Positions 44,223-54,039 of a stretch of DNA of 64,000 nucleotides are shown here, in pieces. Each line of letters begins with the position of its first letter. The stretch's first letter is position 1. Position numbers and translations under genes: made by a program. The notes under the pieces were generated by a model. It had not been told where the DNA came from, searched no databases, and saw only the letters and a list, made by a program, of their open reading frames with translations. This DNA comes from Hymenobacter sp. YC55. Lineage in GTDB: Bacteria > Bacteroidota > Bacteroidia > Cytophagales > Hymenobacteraceae. The stretch spans positions 1-64,000 of the forward strand of contig NZ_JARNTX010000006.1 of assembly GCF_029433095.1 (NCBI RefSeq), written 5' to 3'.

Positions 44223-46157
44223 CTAGGGCTGTACCACGAAGCCGCCCCGCGCGGGCAGTGTTACGCTGACAGTATTGCCCACCACGGCCCGCGTGCTGAA
44301 GCTGCGGTTGGTGTCCCCGTCGGTGATGAGCGTGCCGCTCTTTAGGCCTAGTTTGCCTAGGTCAACCTGAATGGTTTTGGGCGCGTCGGTGGCGTTGATG
44401 CCGGCCACGTACCACCCGCCGCCGGGCGCCTGGCGGGCCAGCACCGCGTACTCGCCAGGGAAGCCGTCTACTAGCTTCACGTCGGCCCAGCGGGGGGGTA
44501 GCTTTTTCACGAAGTCTTGCACGTAGGCGGGCTGTGCGGCCATGCCCTCAGGCACCTCGGCGTAGTGCTGAATGCCCGACTGAAACAGCACCGACAAGGC
44601 CAGCTCAAAGGCATTGGACGTGCGGCGCTGCTTGCCTCGAATCTCCGAAAAAGCCATGGGCGTGAAGTCCATCGGGCCCACGGCATTGCGGGTGAAGGGC
44701 AGCGTAGCGCAGTGGGTAGCCTCCTGGTCGGTGTTGCGCTGGTCGAAGGTCAGGAATTCGAAGCCCTTCACGGCTTCCATGGTCATCAGGTTGGGGTAGG
44801 TGCGGTTCCAGCCCCTGGGCAGAGTAGCACCGTGAAAATTCACCAATAAGCCAGCCTGGGTGGCGTCAGTCAGGATGTCCTGGTAGTAGTTCATAAACGA
44901 CTGCCCATCGCCGCCAAAGAAGTCGATTTTTACCCCGGCCACGCCCATCTGCTTGAGGCGGGCAAACTCCTTGCGGCGGCTCTCAGGCTCAAACATTACA
45001 TTGGTGGGCGTTTGCGGGGCTTGGTTCCAGTGCCCGTTCGAGTTGTACCACACCAGCAAACCCACGTTTTTAGAGCGGGCATACTGGGCTAGCTCCTGGG
45101 TTTTGTCGTAACCGATTTGCTTGTCCCAGAGGGCATCGACTAGGCAGTAGCGCCAACCCATGTTGGCGGCGTAGTCGATGAAGCGGCGCTGCACGTCGTA
45201 GGTGGTGTTTTGGTCGCCCATCAGCACCCACGACCACGACGATTTGCCGGGCGCGTCGGTAAGTACGGGCGTTTTAGCGGGTGCGCTTAGGTCGGTCGTC
45301 AGCGTCGATTCGACGATGGGCGCTAGCGAATTGCCGACTACTACCACGCGCCAGGGCGTGCTCCACGGCAGGCGACTTTCGGGCAACAGGGCCGCGTCGG
45401 GCGTGGTTTTTTCGGGCGGCTGCGGGAAGGCCACGGCGTACTCGGCATCAGGCGACTCATGGGCTAGGTGGGTGCCGGCGTAGGTACGGCCCATGCCGGC
45501 CTCCGTCAGCAACACCCAATGCCCGTTGGTTTGAAACAAGGCCGGAAACGACCACCCTTGCCCGATGGTAGACGGCGTACCCGCCGCTATGCCACGCTGG
45601 TAATTCTCCTCATACGAAGGCTGTGTATTGGCAAAGCCAGTTTGGGCTTTGGCGTGCGGGTGCAGCCAGCCCTTAGCTCCAGTTGGCAGGTGAAACGTGG
45701 TGCCCTCGGCCGTGATGCGCTGCACCTCCTGGCTAGGACCTTCCAGCACGTACTGAAACGCTACCCCATCATTCGACACCTGAAACACCACACTGAGCTG
45801 CGGCGAGCCGGCGGCTCCCGCGAAGTGCAGCACGCGCCGGTTAGCCCGGTAGCGGCAGTTAGCCCGCTTGTCGGTGGCCAGTTGGTAGTCGTCGGCCACG
45901 GCGGTTTGCTTGTCAGCTTTGGTCAGCTTTAGACCTTGCGTGAGGTCGGCGCTGGCAAGGCGGAGACCTAGGTGCGAAGGACGTAGCAGCTCAGCCTGGC
46001 GGTAGCGCACGGCGTAGGTGGGCTGGCCCTGGGCTGTAATGTTTACGGTCACTTGCACGGCCCCGTCAGGGCTGCTGATAACAACGGGGCCCGCAGCCTG
46101 GGCAGTAGCAGCTGCCAACATAGCCGCGCCAACAAGAAAAAAGAAACGCATAGTCAA
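44223..46157 (-). CDS. GH97 family alpha-glycosidase (retaining, alpha-galactosidase-like)
   Basis: Signal peptide (MTMRFFFLVGAAMLAAATAQ). The N-terminal beta-supersandwich, TIM barrel (VWYNSNGHWNQAP, GVAGVKIDFFGGDGQS, TYPNLMTMEAVKGFEF) and C-terminal all-beta domain are in family order. Asp412 in KIDFF stands where retaining GH97 enzymes of the BtGH97b type keep their nucleophile, and Glu461 is the likely acid/base. Inverting SusB-type members lack this Asp (family knowledge), so alpha-galactosidase or a related activity is more likely than alpha-glucosidase (inference). Length 644 is typical. It lies 50 bases behind GH51. Confidence 0.9.
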   Translation of the reverse strand: MTMRFFFLVGAAMLAAATAQAAGPVVISSPDGAVQVTVNITAQGQPTYAVRYRQAELLRPSHLGLRLASADLTQGLKLTKADKQTAVADDYQLATDKRANCRYRANRRVLHFAGAAGSPQLSVVFQVSNDGVAFQYVLEGPSQEVQRITAEGTTFHLPTGAKGWLHPHAKAQTGFANTQPSYEENYQRGIAAGTPSTIGQGWSFPALFQTNGHWVLLTEAGMGRTYAGTHLAHESPDAEYAVAFPQPPEKTTPDAALLPESRLPWSTPWRVVVVGNSLAPIVESTLTTDLSAPAKTPVLTDAPGKSSWSWVLMGDQNTTYDVQRRFIDYAANMGWRYCLVDALWDKQIGYDKTQELAQYARSKNVGLLVWYNSNGHWNQAPQTPTNVMFEPESRRKEFARLKQMGVAGVKIDFFGGDGQSFMNYYQDILTDATQAGLLVNFHGATLPRGWNRTYPNLMTMEAVKGFEFLTFDQRNTDQEATHCATLPFTRNAVGPMDFTPMAFSEIRGKQRRTSNAFELALSVLFQSGIQHYAEVPEGMAAQPAYVQDFVKKLPPRWADVKLVDGFPGEYAVLARQAPGGGWYVAGINATDAPKTIQVDLGKLGLKSGTLITDGDTNRSFSTRAVVGNTVSVTLPARGGFVVQP

Positions 46158-46207
46158 GTAGTTAAAAAGGAAAGTGCGGCACTACAGCCACACACCGCAG
46201 GCAGGCG

Positions 46208-48160
46208 CTACCGCTTGCCCGGCACCCGAATCACGGTGAGCGAGTACGGCGCGGCGGTATAGGTAAAACGCTTGGCGGCTTTATAGGCAGTGGCCTTAGG
46301 CATCACCGTTTTCGGACTGGTAAAGTTGTTAACGGCGTCCTTTGGACCGGTGAGAACCGTGCGGGTAGCAGCGGTTTTCAGCCCGGGAAAACGCGTCAGG
46401 TCAATGCTGAAAAGTTGGGGGGTAGCCACTGTGTTCACCAGCTTCAGGATGATGTCGCCGGACTTTGCATCGCGCACGCACGATGCAGCCACGGTGGTGT
46501 CGGCGGTGGCACCCGTGGGCAACGTCACCACGCTAGCGTGGTAGGTATCGCCCTGGTTTTGCCCGAAAAGCTGCTGCACCTGGTAGTTGACGGAGGGCGC
46601 TACGGTGGTATTGGTGAAGTAAATAAGGTCGGTTTTCCACTGCGTGTGGCCTTCTTTGGCCAGCAGGGGGGCGTAGGAAGCTAGCTGAACTACGTCGCCG
46701 TTGCGCTCCAGCGACGTCATGTAGGCCGCTTCGGCCAGCGCGTGGTACAGCGTGTTGCCCCAAGAGGCATATTCGCCCACGTACACCTTGGACTTGCTAC
46801 GGTCGTAGCGGTCGTAGCGCTGGTTATTGGTCATAAACCACCGAGGCGTTTCGTAGTAATGCTCGTCTACCATCGGCACGTTCAGCTGGTTAGCAAAGGC
46901 CCAACCCTGGTCGTAGTCCTCTCCTTTCGGACCGGGCCCGACGGTGCCGATGATGGTGATTTCAGGATGCTGGCGGCGCATGGCGTCGTAGAGCAGCTTG
47001 AACCGCTCCCGGAACTCGGGCGTCTGCTTGTCTTCGTTGCCAATGCCAATGTAGGTAAGCCCAAATGGCTTGGGGTGGCCCGCGGCGGCTCGCTTAGCGC
47101 CCCAGGTCGAACTAACCGGGCCATTAGCATACTCCACTAGGTCTAGCACATCCTGGGTGTAGGCCTGCATGTCGGCTATCGGCAGGCACTGCTGGCCGGT
47201 GCTCCCAATCCGCCAAGTACCGCCCGAGTTTTGGCAGCTTACGCCTGCGGCCACCACCGGCAGCGGCTTGGCCCCAATGTCTTCGCAGAACTGGAAGTAC
47301 TCGAAGTACCCTAGGCCCGCCGTTTGGTGGTAATTCCAGATGTTACGCTGGCCCTTGCGCTGCTCCAGCGGCCCGACGGTTTTTTTCCAGTCGTAGACAT
47401 TATCTAGGCCATCACCGTGGGCTAGGCAGCCGCCGGGAAACCGGATAAACTTCGGGTGGAGGTCGGCAATGGCCTGCGCCAAATCGGCGCGCAAGCCGTT
47501 GGGACGATTCCGAAATGTCTTTTGGGGAAACAATGACAGCATGTCCAGGTCTAGTACCCCCTTGCTAGTGGCCAATACCACCAAGCTAGCGGCGGCTTCG
47601 GTAGCGCTGGGGGCCAAGGTAGCGTGGAGATGCTGCCATTCACTGGCCTGGGCCGACAAGTTGGTTTCGGCCAGCACCGTCCCTTTCGGGTCACGTAGCT
47701 GCACCAACAACGGCACAGCCGACGATGACTTCAGGCGCGCCCACATCGAAAAGTTGTATTTCTCCCCCGCCTTCAGCGGAATGCCATCGAACCCCACGTT
47801 TTTGAGCCCTGCTCCTTTCTGAAACGGCGTTTCTACCTGCAACTGCACGTAGTGCGGATTGTTGGCGTGCAGGGGCACCGTGCTTTCCACCGACAGGCTG
47901 CCCGTGGCAAAACCCTCCCGGAGAAACTCCCAACTAGTGAGCGGGTTCCAGCCCTCGTGGTCGCCGGGAGCGTACTCGAAGGAGCGGTTTTGCACTAGCT
48001 CGGCGTAAAGGCCGCCATCGGCCGCGTAGTTGATGTCTTCAAAGAAAATACCGAACAAATCGGGGCTAATGGGCTTGCCGCCGGCCGGGGCCTGAGCCGC
48101 CACCGGAGCAGCCAGTATTGCACACGCCGCCAGGGCAGTTAAAAACGAGCGTTTCTTCAT
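46208..48160 (-). CDS. GH51 alpha-L-arabinofuranosidase
   Basis: Retaining exo-enzyme removing alpha-L-arabinofuranose from arabinoxylan or arabinan. The start at 48160 (MKKRSFLTALAACAILAAPV) yields a signal peptide; the frame opens 10 codons earlier. After the N-terminal part (LFGIFFEDINYAADGGLYAE) comes a CBM4-like beta-sandwich (about 85-205). Then the TIM barrel has FIRFPGGCLAHGDGL, acid/base Glu376 in GIGNED and nucleophile Glu463 in VGEYAS. A C-terminal beta-domain closes the protein. Length 650 fits the large Bacteroidota form. It lies 47 bases upstream of GH97. Confidence 0.94.
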   Translation of the reverse strand: MKKRSFLTALAACAILAAPVAAQAPAGGKPISPDLFGIFFEDINYAADGGLYAELVQNRSFEYAPGDHEGWNPLTSWEFLREGFATGSLSVESTVPLHANNPHYVQLQVETPFQKGAGLKNVGFDGIPLKAGEKYNFSMWARLKSSSAVPLLVQLRDPKGTVLAETNLSAQASEWQHLHATLAPSATEAAASLVVLATSKGVLDLDMLSLFPQKTFRNRPNGLRADLAQAIADLHPKFIRFPGGCLAHGDGLDNVYDWKKTVGPLEQRKGQRNIWNYHQTAGLGYFEYFQFCEDIGAKPLPVVAAGVSCQNSGGTWRIGSTGQQCLPIADMQAYTQDVLDLVEYANGPVSSTWGAKRAAAGHPKPFGLTYIGIGNEDKQTPEFRERFKLLYDAMRRQHPEITIIGTVGPGPKGEDYDQGWAFANQLNVPMVDEHYYETPRWFMTNNQRYDRYDRSKSKVYVGEYASWGNTLYHALAEAAYMTSLERNGDVVQLASYAPLLAKEGHTQWKTDLIYFTNTTVAPSVNYQVQQLFGQNQGDTYHASVVTLPTGATADTTVAASCVRDAKSGDIILKLVNTVATPQLFSIDLTRFPGLKTAATRTVLTGPKDAVNNFTSPKTVMPKATAYKAAKRFTYTAAPYSLTVIRVPGKR

Positions 48161-48269
48161 GACCAAGGATGGGCACCATGCCCGGTGCAAAAGCAGGCGG
48201 ACATGGTGCCCCGTAGGGTAGGTGGGAAAAGAGTAGCGTATGCAGGCGCCCCGCTGCGCGGCTGGAGCT

Positions 48270-49952
48270 TTATTGCTTGTACACCGGGTCGTTGCCCTCG
48301 TACTTCAGCCACTTAAAGGAAGCCGTATTGGTTGTAGGCTGGCCCGAGGATGTGGCGTACATCCCAAACGTGCAGCCAATGAAGCCACCCGCCACCTGCG
48401 TGCTCAAGAACTTGCCATCGACCTTGTCCTTGAGGGTCGTCCAGGTCTTGCCATTCTCCGAAAAGCTGAAGTTGTAATCAGCAGCCTGAGCCTGAATGCG
48501 CAGCTGCACGCTCGCTGTGGCCGACTTGAGCGGCGCTTGGGCCAGCAGTTCCGGCTGCTTGGCATCGGCAGTGCTTTTAAACAACTGCAGCATCGGCTTG
48601 CCATTGTCTACCGACTTGCAGAGGTAGTAGAAGTGCTTCTCGTCCTGGAAGATGGTCAGGCCCGCCTTTTCGTTGGCCGATTTCGGCGCGAATGTCAACT
48701 CGGTTTCGGCGGTGCAATACATGTGCTGCTGACGCTTGCCGATGAAGGCCGGATTGCCAGTTTCGGCCACCGTTTCGGGTTTCAGCTTCAAGGTGAGCCC
48801 TTTGGCCTTGCTCAACGAGAAATTGGTGCTATCGACCGTGCGCAAAAACAGCAGCGCGGGGTCTAGCTGCTTCTCGAAGGTGAGGGTGTACTTGAAGTTG
48901 CCACTCTGCGGCAGCGCGCCGGGCTGCTTCACCTCGGGGAAGTTGGCCTTGTAGGAGTATTGCACCCCATTTGGGCCGGGCACCGTTACCGGCCAATCAT
49001 CTTTCCACTCCACAGGCACGATAAACGTTTCGCGGCCCGTGTTGTAGAAGTTGCCCTCATAAGGCCGCACCGCTAGGAAAATGGCGTAGGTCTTGCCATC
49101 CGGCCCTTCCACAAACTGCGCGTGGCCGGCCGAAGTGATGGGGTCTTTGCGGTCTTTGGGCAGCTCGCGCTGCGAGAGGATGGGGTTTTTCTCGTAAGGC
49201 ACAAACGGACCTAGGGGCGCCTTGCTGCGGAATACCACCTCGGTGTGATTGACCGACGTGCCGCCCTCGGCCGCGTAGAGGTAGTACCAGTCGCCGCGCT
49301 TCATCAGGTGCGGGCCCTCAATCCAGACGGGCTTTTTGCTCAGATCAACGCCACCATTCACCACAATTTTGGCTTCGCCCACGGTTTGCAGCGTTTGAGG
49401 GTTCAGCTCGATTATCTTGATGGAGCGGTGGCCGTCGTAGAGGGGTGTGCCGGGCGGGTCGCTGTTGTAGATAACGTAGGCCTTGTCGCCCTCGAAGTAC
49501 AGCGAGGGGTCGATGCCCTTCACTTCGGGCAGGAAAATAGGGTCGCTCCACGGCCCGGCGGGATTTTTAGCTGTCACCACGAAGTTGCCCTTGTGGTCAA
49601 TGAGGGTGCAGGTGACGTAGTACGTGCCGTTGTGGTGCTCGATGGCTGGCGCAAACAACCCCCGAGTCATCCGGTCGCCCATAAAGGTCATTTGCGAGGG
49701 CCGGCTAATGACGTTGCCGATCTGCTTCCAGTTTTTCAGGTCTTTGCTGTGCATGACCGGAATGCCAGGGAAGTAGGAAAAAGTGGAATTCACCAGGTAA
49801 TAATCCGTGCCGACGCGAATGATGCTCGGATCGGGGTAGAAACCCGTCATGATGGGGTTAACCAACTCAATCGATTGAGCAGAGGAAACTGTGTTTTGTA
49901 GCAGCAAAGCTGCCAGGGCAGGGAGAAGTACCTTCAGTCGCGTAAAGAGCAT
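48270..49952 (-). CDS. GH43 beta-xylosidase with C-terminal concanavalin-like domain
   Basis: Signal peptide (LLPALAALLLQNTVSSAQS). The propeller carries base Asp in GFYPDPSIIRVG, Asp in KGIDPSLYFEGDKAYVIYNS and acid Glu in VWIEGPHLMKRGDWYYL, plus RGLFAPAIEHHNGTYYV. The C-terminal 200 residues form the lectin-like domain found in xylan beta-xylosidases. The strong similarity to XynB-type enzymes suggests it trims xylo-oligosaccharides or arabinose substituents (inference). Length 560 is usual. An AATCGATT palindrome falls inside the first 30 codons. It lies 64 bases behind GH127. Confidence 0.93.
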   Translation of the reverse strand: MLFTRLKVLLPALAALLLQNTVSSAQSIELVNPIMTGFYPDPSIIRVGTDYYLVNSTFSYFPGIPVMHSKDLKNWKQIGNVISRPSQMTFMGDRMTRGLFAPAIEHHNGTYYVTCTLIDHKGNFVVTAKNPAGPWSDPIFLPEVKGIDPSLYFEGDKAYVIYNSDPPGTPLYDGHRSIKIIELNPQTLQTVGEAKIVVNGGVDLSKKPVWIEGPHLMKRGDWYYLYAAEGGTSVNHTEVVFRSKAPLGPFVPYEKNPILSQRELPKDRKDPITSAGHAQFVEGPDGKTYAIFLAVRPYEGNFYNTGRETFIVPVEWKDDWPVTVPGPNGVQYSYKANFPEVKQPGALPQSGNFKYTLTFEKQLDPALLFLRTVDSTNFSLSKAKGLTLKLKPETVAETGNPAFIGKRQQHMYCTAETELTFAPKSANEKAGLTIFQDEKHFYYLCKSVDNGKPMLQLFKSTADAKQPELLAQAPLKSATASVQLRIQAQAADYNFSFSENGKTWTTLKDKVDGKFLSTQVAGGFIGCTFGMYATSSGQPTTNTASFKWLKYEGNDPVYKQ

Positions 49953-50016
49953 GCTATTAGGTTCGGGTGGATGTTCTGAAGTGTTTGGTAGGGGTGATGT
50001 CTAACTGAGGAAAGGC

Positions 50017-52380
50017 TTACTTAAGCAGCCGCACGTCGTAAACGCCGCCCGCCGTAGAGCCCGCCGCCGCCACAAACTTTACGGTGAGCGTGGTGGCCGC
50101 ATCCCGGCGCAGGGCTTCGGGCAAGGCGTACTCCACGTCGTAGAAGTCGCGTTGTGGGTTGCCTTCCAGAGACACCTTCGCTAGGGGCGCCCCGTTGATT
50201 AAGATGGTGAACTGCCGGTTTTTATCACCCCCGGAATACGTGACACGGAGCGCGCGGGCTGCCTTATTGGGGTTGCGCAAATTGTAGCTAAACCAACCAG
50301 CGGCATGCCGCCAGTGGCGGTTGCGGAAGGTGCCCGTCTCGGATTGCTCCCCCTGAAAGCCGTGGTCCGACTCGGGCTGTTGCTCCCCGGGCGTGACTTG
50401 GTCGATGGTGCGGGCCTCCAAGGCGCGCTTCTCGGCGTCGCGGCGGCGTATTTCTTCTTTGCGGGCGGCTAGGCCTTCAGGAGTTGTCACGGGCCAGTAC
50501 ACCATATAGCGCGCGTCGTGAATCTGGTAGAAGGGTACCAATTGCACGTTGCGGTTGCGGTCAGATTCGACTAGGCCAGTGGCTGTAAACGTTAGTGGCC
50601 GCCCAGCTACCGGTTTGATGCTTTCGGCTACGTTCTTGCTGGTAGAAACGAGCACGGGGGCGTCCTCGATAGGGTAGAGCGGCCCACTTGGCACGTGCGC
50701 CATGCGCTGGCCATTGGCGCGCAGGCCGGCCAGGTCGGTGGTGTCGGTAACGGCCGCCAGCACCACCGGTCCATGCACGAAGGATACCCAAGACGAGTGG
50801 TCGGGCAGATACTCTGCTTTAGTTTCCATGGGCAATACCACCGTTACTACGTCGCCCGAACGCCACTTGCGGGTCACGGTCGCGTAGCCCGGCGACGTAG
50901 TGGTGGCGGCCACCGGCTTGCCGTTGACCTGCACCGCCATCTTACCGGCCGGCAACCAGCCGGGCTGCCGGATGCTAAGCGCAAACGTGCGCGGCTTTTT
51001 CAACTGTAGCTGCAGCTGCGAGCGTTCTTCGAAAGGAAACGTCGTTTGCTGCGTGAGGGTGAGGCCCTGCTCAGCCCAATCAAGGCGCGAGGGCACAAAC
51101 AAGTTCACCAGCAGCTCTTGCTGCTTACGATGCGCGTACACCAGTTCGCCGTACTTGCCGTGGTTTTCCAGGCCCGATCCTACACAGCACCAGAAACCTT
51201 CCTGCGGCTCGGAATACACACGGTAATGGCGAGGGCGCATGGGCGTGAAGTACACGAAGCCGCCCTGCCCGGGATGCTGCGACGAGAGAATGTGGTTGTA
51301 GAGGGCCCGCTCGTAGTAGTCGAGGTAGCGGGTGGAGGCGCTGGTGAGATACAACTGCTTGGTGAGCTTGAGCATGTTGTAGGTGTTGCACGTCTCGGGG
51401 CCTTCCGTGCTTTCGAGCATGGAGGTGAAGTTGTCGGCCGGGTTGAAGTGCTCACTGACGCTGTTGCCGCCAATCGACACTGTGCGGTTCTCTACCACAG
51501 TTTTCCAGAAGAAAGTGGCGGCGTTGGACCAGGTAGGGTCGCCGCCTACCTCCGCGATGCGCTCAAAGCCAATGACTTTCGGAATTTGCGTGTTGGCATG
51601 CATGCCGTTAAGGACATCCTTTCCTCCCAACAGCGGCTCCAACACCGCCCGGTGCGAAAAGCGCTGCGCCAACGTTAGGTACTTAGGGTCGCCAGTGATG
51701 CTAGCTACATCGGCAAACACTTCGTTCAGGCCCCCATGCTCACTGCGCAGCATATCCTGAATTTGCGCGTCGGTGAGGTTAGCCGTGAGGTCCAGGCACC
51801 AATCCGTCAGCTTGACGAGCATGGATTTGGCCTTGGCATTGCCCCCAATCAGGTAGGCGTCGCGCAGGCCGGCGTAGGTTTTGTGTAGGTTGTACCAAGG
51901 CACCCACTTGTTGTTCATCCCGAAGCTGTTGGCCTTGATGTTGCCGGCTTTCACCTGCTGCCACATGGCCTTGCCACCAGGTACGCCGCCGAGGTAGCCA
52001 TTGCCGTTTTTCTGTTGGCAGGCGTCGAGCGCATCAATCATGTAGGTGAGGCGCTGCTGTACCTGCGCATCACCGGTGGCCGCGTACATCAAAGCCAGCG
52101 CCGAGAGATAGTGTCCGCCGATGTGGCCATCGAGGCCAGTGTTTTCCCAGTTGCCGTAGCGTTCCGCCTTTGGCTGAATGCCGGCTTCCGTTTGGTAGGG
52201 AGCCAGTAGCCGGTCGGGGTTGAGGGCTAGCATGTAGGCTTTATCAGTCTGCTGCGCCTGCTGGAACGGGCTTTCTAGCAAGTGTACTGCCGATACCGGA
52301 AAGCTCTCCAAAACTGTTGTTTGACCACTACCTAGCAGTGGCAGCAGGCAGGTAGAGAGCAGCAAAAATCTATGTTTCAT
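50017..52380 (-). CDS. GH127/GH146-type beta-L-arabinofuranosidase
   Basis: Zinc-dependent retaining enzyme using a Cys nucleophile (family knowledge from HypBA1). Signal peptide near residue 20. The (alpha/alpha)6 domain carries the metal set: Glu329 and Cys331 in EGPETCNTYNM, Cys398 and Cys399 in GFWCCVGSGLENH. Also seen: YGNWENTGLDGHIGGHYLSA and SEHGGLNEVFADV. The C-terminal half has beta-sandwich domains of the DUF4986 and DUF6805 type (LVPFYQIHDARYMVYWP; TYSGGDKNRQFTILINGAPL), which points to GH146 rather than strict GH127 (inference). Length 787 fits. An AATCGATT site lies 4 bases before the start. Confidence 0.92.
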   Translation of the reverse strand: MKHRFLLLSTCLLPLLGSGQTTVLESFPVSAVHLLESPFQQAQQTDKAYMLALNPDRLLAPYQTEAGIQPKAERYGNWENTGLDGHIGGHYLSALALMYAATGDAQVQQRLTYMIDALDACQQKNGNGYLGGVPGGKAMWQQVKAGNIKANSFGMNNKWVPWYNLHKTYAGLRDAYLIGGNAKAKSMLVKLTDWCLDLTANLTDAQIQDMLRSEHGGLNEVFADVASITGDPKYLTLAQRFSHRAVLEPLLGGKDVLNGMHANTQIPKVIGFERIAEVGGDPTWSNAATFFWKTVVENRTVSIGGNSVSEHFNPADNFTSMLESTEGPETCNTYNMLKLTKQLYLTSASTRYLDYYERALYNHILSSQHPGQGGFVYFTPMRPRHYRVYSEPQEGFWCCVGSGLENHGKYGELVYAHRKQQELLVNLFVPSRLDWAEQGLTLTQQTTFPFEERSQLQLQLKKPRTFALSIRQPGWLPAGKMAVQVNGKPVAATTTSPGYATVTRKWRSGDVVTVVLPMETKAEYLPDHSSWVSFVHGPVVLAAVTDTTDLAGLRANGQRMAHVPSGPLYPIEDAPVLVSTSKNVAESIKPVAGRPLTFTATGLVESDRNRNVQLVPFYQIHDARYMVYWPVTTPEGLAARKEEIRRRDAEKRALEARTIDQVTPGEQQPESDHGFQGEQSETGTFRNRHWRHAAGWFSYNLRNPNKAARALRVTYSGGDKNRQFTILINGAPLAKVSLEGNPQRDFYDVEYALPEALRRDAATTLTVKFVAAAGSTAGGVYDVRLLK

Positions 52381-52383
52381 GAT

Positions 52384-52391
52384 AATCGATT
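52384..52391. promoter_or_regulatory. Candidate operator core AATCGATT before GH127
   Basis: AATCGATT stands just upstream of the GH127 start codon and matches the core of palindromes in the susC upstream region (61608-61621, 61864-61873, 62406-62415). LacI-type regulators often use such cores. The half-sites here are less symmetric, so the call is weak. Confidence 0.25.
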
Positions 52392-52531
52392 GTTCAGTTC
52401 TTCGCCCTAACGGTCGAGCGCCGAAAATTGGCTACTATCCAACGCTTATCACACATTCAATTAGCAAAAAAGAAGACCCAACCGGGACCATGACAATTGG
52501 TTGCTAGGTAGCAACTCACACTTGCAGCGGC

Positions 52532-53662
52532 TTACATCTTGTTTTTCGCCGTCTGAAGCACCGCCTGGAGAGCAGGTTTGGGTTGGTAGGTGCGGTCGAA
52601 TAGGAGTGGGTAGCTGGTGCGCCCTCTGATGGGCCAGTCGTTGAGCCAAGAGTCGGCATCTGTTACACCCCACAAGGTGACGCGGTCAATGACGTCGCGG
52701 TGCTTATGGAACAAGGCAAACAAGTCGGCGTAGCGTTTGGTCAGCTTTTGCTGCACCGAGTCAGGTAGGCCAGCGGTATACACGTTGTATTTAGCATCGG
52801 CGGCAAAGTTTTCGGCAATGTCGGCCCCTTGGCGCCGGCTAGGGTTAGGAAGCACGTCGATGTCGAGCTCCGTGAAATTCACGTGCACCCCGAGCTTGGA
52901 GAAGGCCACAATGCTGGCTTCCACTTGCTCGATGCTCGGCTTGGTCAGGCCATAGTGACCTTGCATGCCGACGGCGGTTACTTTGATGCCTTTGGCCTGC
53001 AAGCTTTTCACGAGCTTAATGACGCCTTCCCGTTTTTCGGGGCGGTAGAGGCTGTAGTCGTTGTAGTAGAGCTCAGCTTTGGGGTCAGCTTTGTGCGCAT
53101 ACTCAAAGGCTTTGGCAGCGAAGTCTTCGCCTAGGATTTCCAGCCACTTGGTTTTGCGTAGGTCGCCCTGCTGGTCGTCAATAGCTTCATTTAACACGTC
53201 CCAACCGCCGATTTTGCCCTTGTAGCGGCCTACCACGGTATTGATGTGCTCTTGTAGGCGCTTAAGCAACACCTCCCGGCTGGCGGGCTGGCCGTTTTCG
53301 TCTTCGAATACCCACTTGGGGGTTTGCTGGTGCCACATCAGCGTGTGGCCGATGATGAACATCTTGTTTTGCTGCCCAAACGCCACGTAGTCGTCGGCGG
53401 GCTTGAAGTTATACTTGTCGGGCTGCGGGTGCACAGGTCCCCACTTCAGTAAGTTTTCGGGGCTGATGGTGTTGAACTGTTGCTGAATCAGGGCCGTCGA
53501 CTTAGCGTCTTGCCCACTGCTTTGCTTGTAGTTGAGGGCCGCCCCGACGTAAAAGTCTTTCTTGAACACTTCTTTCAACGTCGGTTCCGCCTTCTGAACG
53601 AAGTTCATTGCTACCCCGCTTAACGCCAGGCAGAGCACCGAATAGATAAGTTGCTTTTTCAA
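52532..53662 (-). CDS. GH10 endo-1,4-beta-xylanase
   Basis: Cuts internal xylan bonds; the depolymerising enzyme of this locus. N-terminal signal or anchor segment (LIYSVLCLALSGVAMNF). The TIM barrel keeps GHTLMWHQQTPKWVF, acid/base Glu159 in GGWDVLNEA, and nucleophile Glu265 in NFTELDIDV. Also seen are ELYYNDYS, VGMQGHY and VTLWGVTDADSW. Length 376 is a single catalytic module with no binding module. It is the third enzyme gene after SusD, 151 bases upstream of GH127. A pair of 65-base tandem repeats lies in its upstream region. Confidence 0.95.
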   Translation of the reverse strand: MKKQLIYSVLCLALSGVAMNFVQKAEPTLKEVFKKDFYVGAALNYKQSSGQDAKSTALIQQQFNTISPENLLKWGPVHPQPDKYNFKPADDYVAFGQQNKMFIIGHTLMWHQQTPKWVFEDENGQPASREVLLKRLQEHINTVVGRYKGKIGGWDVLNEAIDDQQGDLRKTKWLEILGEDFAAKAFEYAHKADPKAELYYNDYSLYRPEKREGVIKLVKSLQAKGIKVTAVGMQGHYGLTKPSIEQVEASIVAFSKLGVHVNFTELDIDVLPNPSRRQGADIAENFAADAKYNVYTAGLPDSVQQKLTKRYADLFALFHKHRDVIDRVTLWGVTDADSWLNDWPIRGRTSYPLLFDRTYQPKPALQAVLQTAKNKM

Positions 53663-53777
53663 AGTTGAAGGGGAAAGTTTGCTGCTGGTCGTTGTCTTAG
53701 GTTACTGATACTATTTCAGAACCATTTACGCACTTACCTGTAACGAGCAGGGGCTCTACTGGCTCTTACCCGGCACA

Positions 53778-53951
53778 AACCTCCCCGACCGGTCCCTCCC
53801 ATTGGGTTCCCACACCCTTAAGAGACCAGCCGGTTCGGTTTTAGCCATGGTAGCACGCGAGAGAGTGCCTCGCACAAGTAGAAAACCTCCCCAACCGGTC
53901 TTCCCCATAGGGTTCCCACGCCCTTTAAAAGACCAGTTGAGTCGGTTTTTT
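53778..53951. repeat. Two tandem 65-68-base repeats in the GH10 upstream region
   Basis: Copy A (53778-53842) and copy B (53884-53951) start with AACCTCCCC and end with CGGTTTT, offset by 106 bases, and match through most of their length. Each can fold: in B, AACCGGTCTT pairs with AAGACCAGTT at 9 of 10 positions, then a six-T run follows on the plus strand. They occupy the 377-base gap (53663-54039) between two minus-strand genes, so they lie in the GH10 leader or in the terminator region of the esterase gene. No gene is in the gap. Confidence 0.75.
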
Positions 53952-54039
53952 CGTTTAGCTACGGTTGTTGCGTTATTATATTCTTTGCGGCTAAGGTTAC
54001 TTATAGCTCGCCGAAGGAGTTAACTGTAGAGGCTTGCGT

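Noticed and set aside
49245..49901. 218-codon plus-strand frame
   Set aside because: Shadow of the GH43 gene, which has signal peptide and catalytic residues on the minus strand.
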